A stretch of DNA of 64,000 nucleotides from Granulosicoccus sp045110475. GTDB lineage: Bacteria > Pseudomonadota > Gammaproteobacteria > Granulosicoccales > Granulosicoccaceae. Shown piece after piece: positions 63,264 through 64,000 of this stretch; within the stretch, counting starts at the first letter, position 1; every line of letters starts with the position of its first letter. Made by a program: the position numbers and the translations under genes. The stretch lies in contig JBGCGC010000106.1 in the NCBI GenBank assembly GCA_045110475.1, positions 1 through 64,000 on the forward strand, given 5' to 3'. The notes under the pieces were generated by a model, which saw only the letters and a program-made list of their open reading frames with translations, was not told the origin of the DNA and did no database searches.

Positions 63264-64000
63264 GCAACCCTGTTGATCTGGCTATCCGTTATGGTTTCCT
63301 TGTGCTGTTGGTTGGCATGGTCGTGTTTTTCTCAATCGCGGCAGATGGCTTTGCCGGACCACACAGCGCGGTGTTCATTTTTCAATCGGTGGCCATCACC
63401 GGGATTCTTGCGCTTGGCGTGACGTGCACGCTGGTGGTCGGCGGCTTTGATCTTTCCATTGGCTCGGTAGCCACCTCTGCGCTCATGCTGTCATCTTATG
63501 TCATGGTGGTCTGGGAACAAAGTGCGCTGGTCGCTATCGTCCTTTGCCTGTTAATGGGTGCGGTTGTAGGACTGATCAACGGCTGGCTGATTGTTCGCAT
63601 GCGAGTGCCCGATCTGCTAGCCACTTTAGGCATGATGTTTTTGCTGATTGGTCTGCAGCGCATCCCCACTCAAGGCAGATCCATTGCCACGGGTATGACT
63701 CTGCCAGACGGTACAGTCGCCGAAGGCACCTATTCGGCATTTTTTCTATCTCTGGGCCGTCATCGATTTGATCTGTTTATAGAACGCCTTATTCCAGTAT
63801 CAGTTGTTGTATTAATTGTCATTGCCATCCTGACGTTCCTGTTTCTTAACTACACTCGACACGGCCGGCTCATGTACGCCATCGGTTCCAATGAACAGGC
63901 AGCGTCACTGGCAGGTGTCGCCGTCCGCAAATACAAGGTCACCGCCTATGTCATTTCCGGCGTATTGGCCTCTGTGGGTGGCATGCTGATGTCAGCTCGC
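63260..64000 (+). CDS. Sugar-type ABC transporter permease (RbsC-like), cut by the window end
   Basis: A reading frame from GTG at 63260, four bases inside the end of the ATPase gene, stays open to the window edge (at least 247 residues). It encodes a membrane protein with the RbsC-family stretch VVGGFDLSIGSVA and the later LFLNYTRHGRLMYAIGSNEQAASLAGV. A second permease and a binding protein probably follow outside the window. Together with mtnK/mtnA it suggests a methylthioribose or related pentose importer. Confidence 0.92.
   Translation, partial: MSNPVDLAIRYGFLVLLVGMVVFFSIAADGFAGPHSAVFIFQSVAITGILALGVTCTLVVGGFDLSIGSVATSALMLSSYVMVVWEQSALVAIVLCLLMGAVVGLINGWLIVRMRVPDLLATLGMMFLLIGLQRIPTQGRSIATGMTLPDGTVAEGTYSAFFLSLGRHRFDLFIERLIPVSVVVLIVIAILTFLFLNYTRHGRLMYAIGSNEQAASLAGVAVRKYKVTAYVISGVLASVGGMLMSAR

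Overview
The window reads as a chromosomal segment of a Gram-negative, probably marine, gammaproteobacterium. The signs are a split glyQ/glyS, an adenylylatable type I glutamine synthetase with NtrB/NtrC, quinone-linked PyrD, DNA polymerase II, many lipoproteins and OmpA/MipA outer-membrane proteins, choline uptake, SbtA/SbtB-type bicarbonate transport and a GH16 glycosidase. No rRNA, tRNA, CRISPR array, prophage or transposase gene was seen. A placement near Chromatiales/Granulosicoccus-like lineages is only a guess from gene content.

Layout. 0-6.5 kb: plsC, gmhB, glyS and glyQ on the minus strand, then glnA behind a sigma-54 promoter with NtrC-type boxes. 6.5-11.4 kb: a minus-strand cassette (MipA/OmpV protein, DUF3019 protein, RstA-like regulator, RstB-like kinase) followed by an S41 lipoprotein gene. 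Both promoters carry the same RstA-like box. The cassette separates glnA from ntrBC. 11.4-16.5 kb: a 9-bp tandem repeat, a lipoprotein, and the ntrB-ntrC-nuclease operon behind a second set of NtrC-type boxes. 16.7-23 kb: orphan pseudopilin, peroxiredoxin, asnS, holA, pyrD and a DHH phosphoesterase. 23-27.8 kb: an HDAC-family deacetylase divergent from a Pat-type protein acetyltransferase and a hydrolase. 27.8-32.3 kb: OmpA and DUF4398 lipoproteins and a choline ABC transporter. 32.4-37 kb: a SWIM-SNF2 helicase and sbtAB. 37-50 kb: a repeat-rich accessory region with GFA, DUF1996, sugar symporter, EndoU-domain, DUF72, LacI-LuxR fusion regulator plus SDR, chemoreceptor, rpe and a membrane coiled-coil protein. 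50-59 kb: polB, a P460 cytochrome, malate synthase G, GH16, a VWA protein and a BON-LysM protein. 59-64 kb: mtnA and mtnK divergent from a sugar-type ABC importer that runs off the window.

The least explained structure is a set of short (30-182 bp) palindromic elements bounded by CTAG. Neighbouring elements share a CTAG, and several CTAGs contain the TAG stop codon of a gene. This fits non-autonomous elements moved by an IS630/mariner-type transposase acting in trans at CTAG/TA targets. Other notable points are a regulator with a LacI-type sensor domain and a C-terminal LuxR helix-turn-helix, two promoters with a matched RstA-like box and -10 spacing, the acetylation writer/eraser pair, an EndoU nuclease followed by a small possible partner gene, and mtnAK facing an importer.
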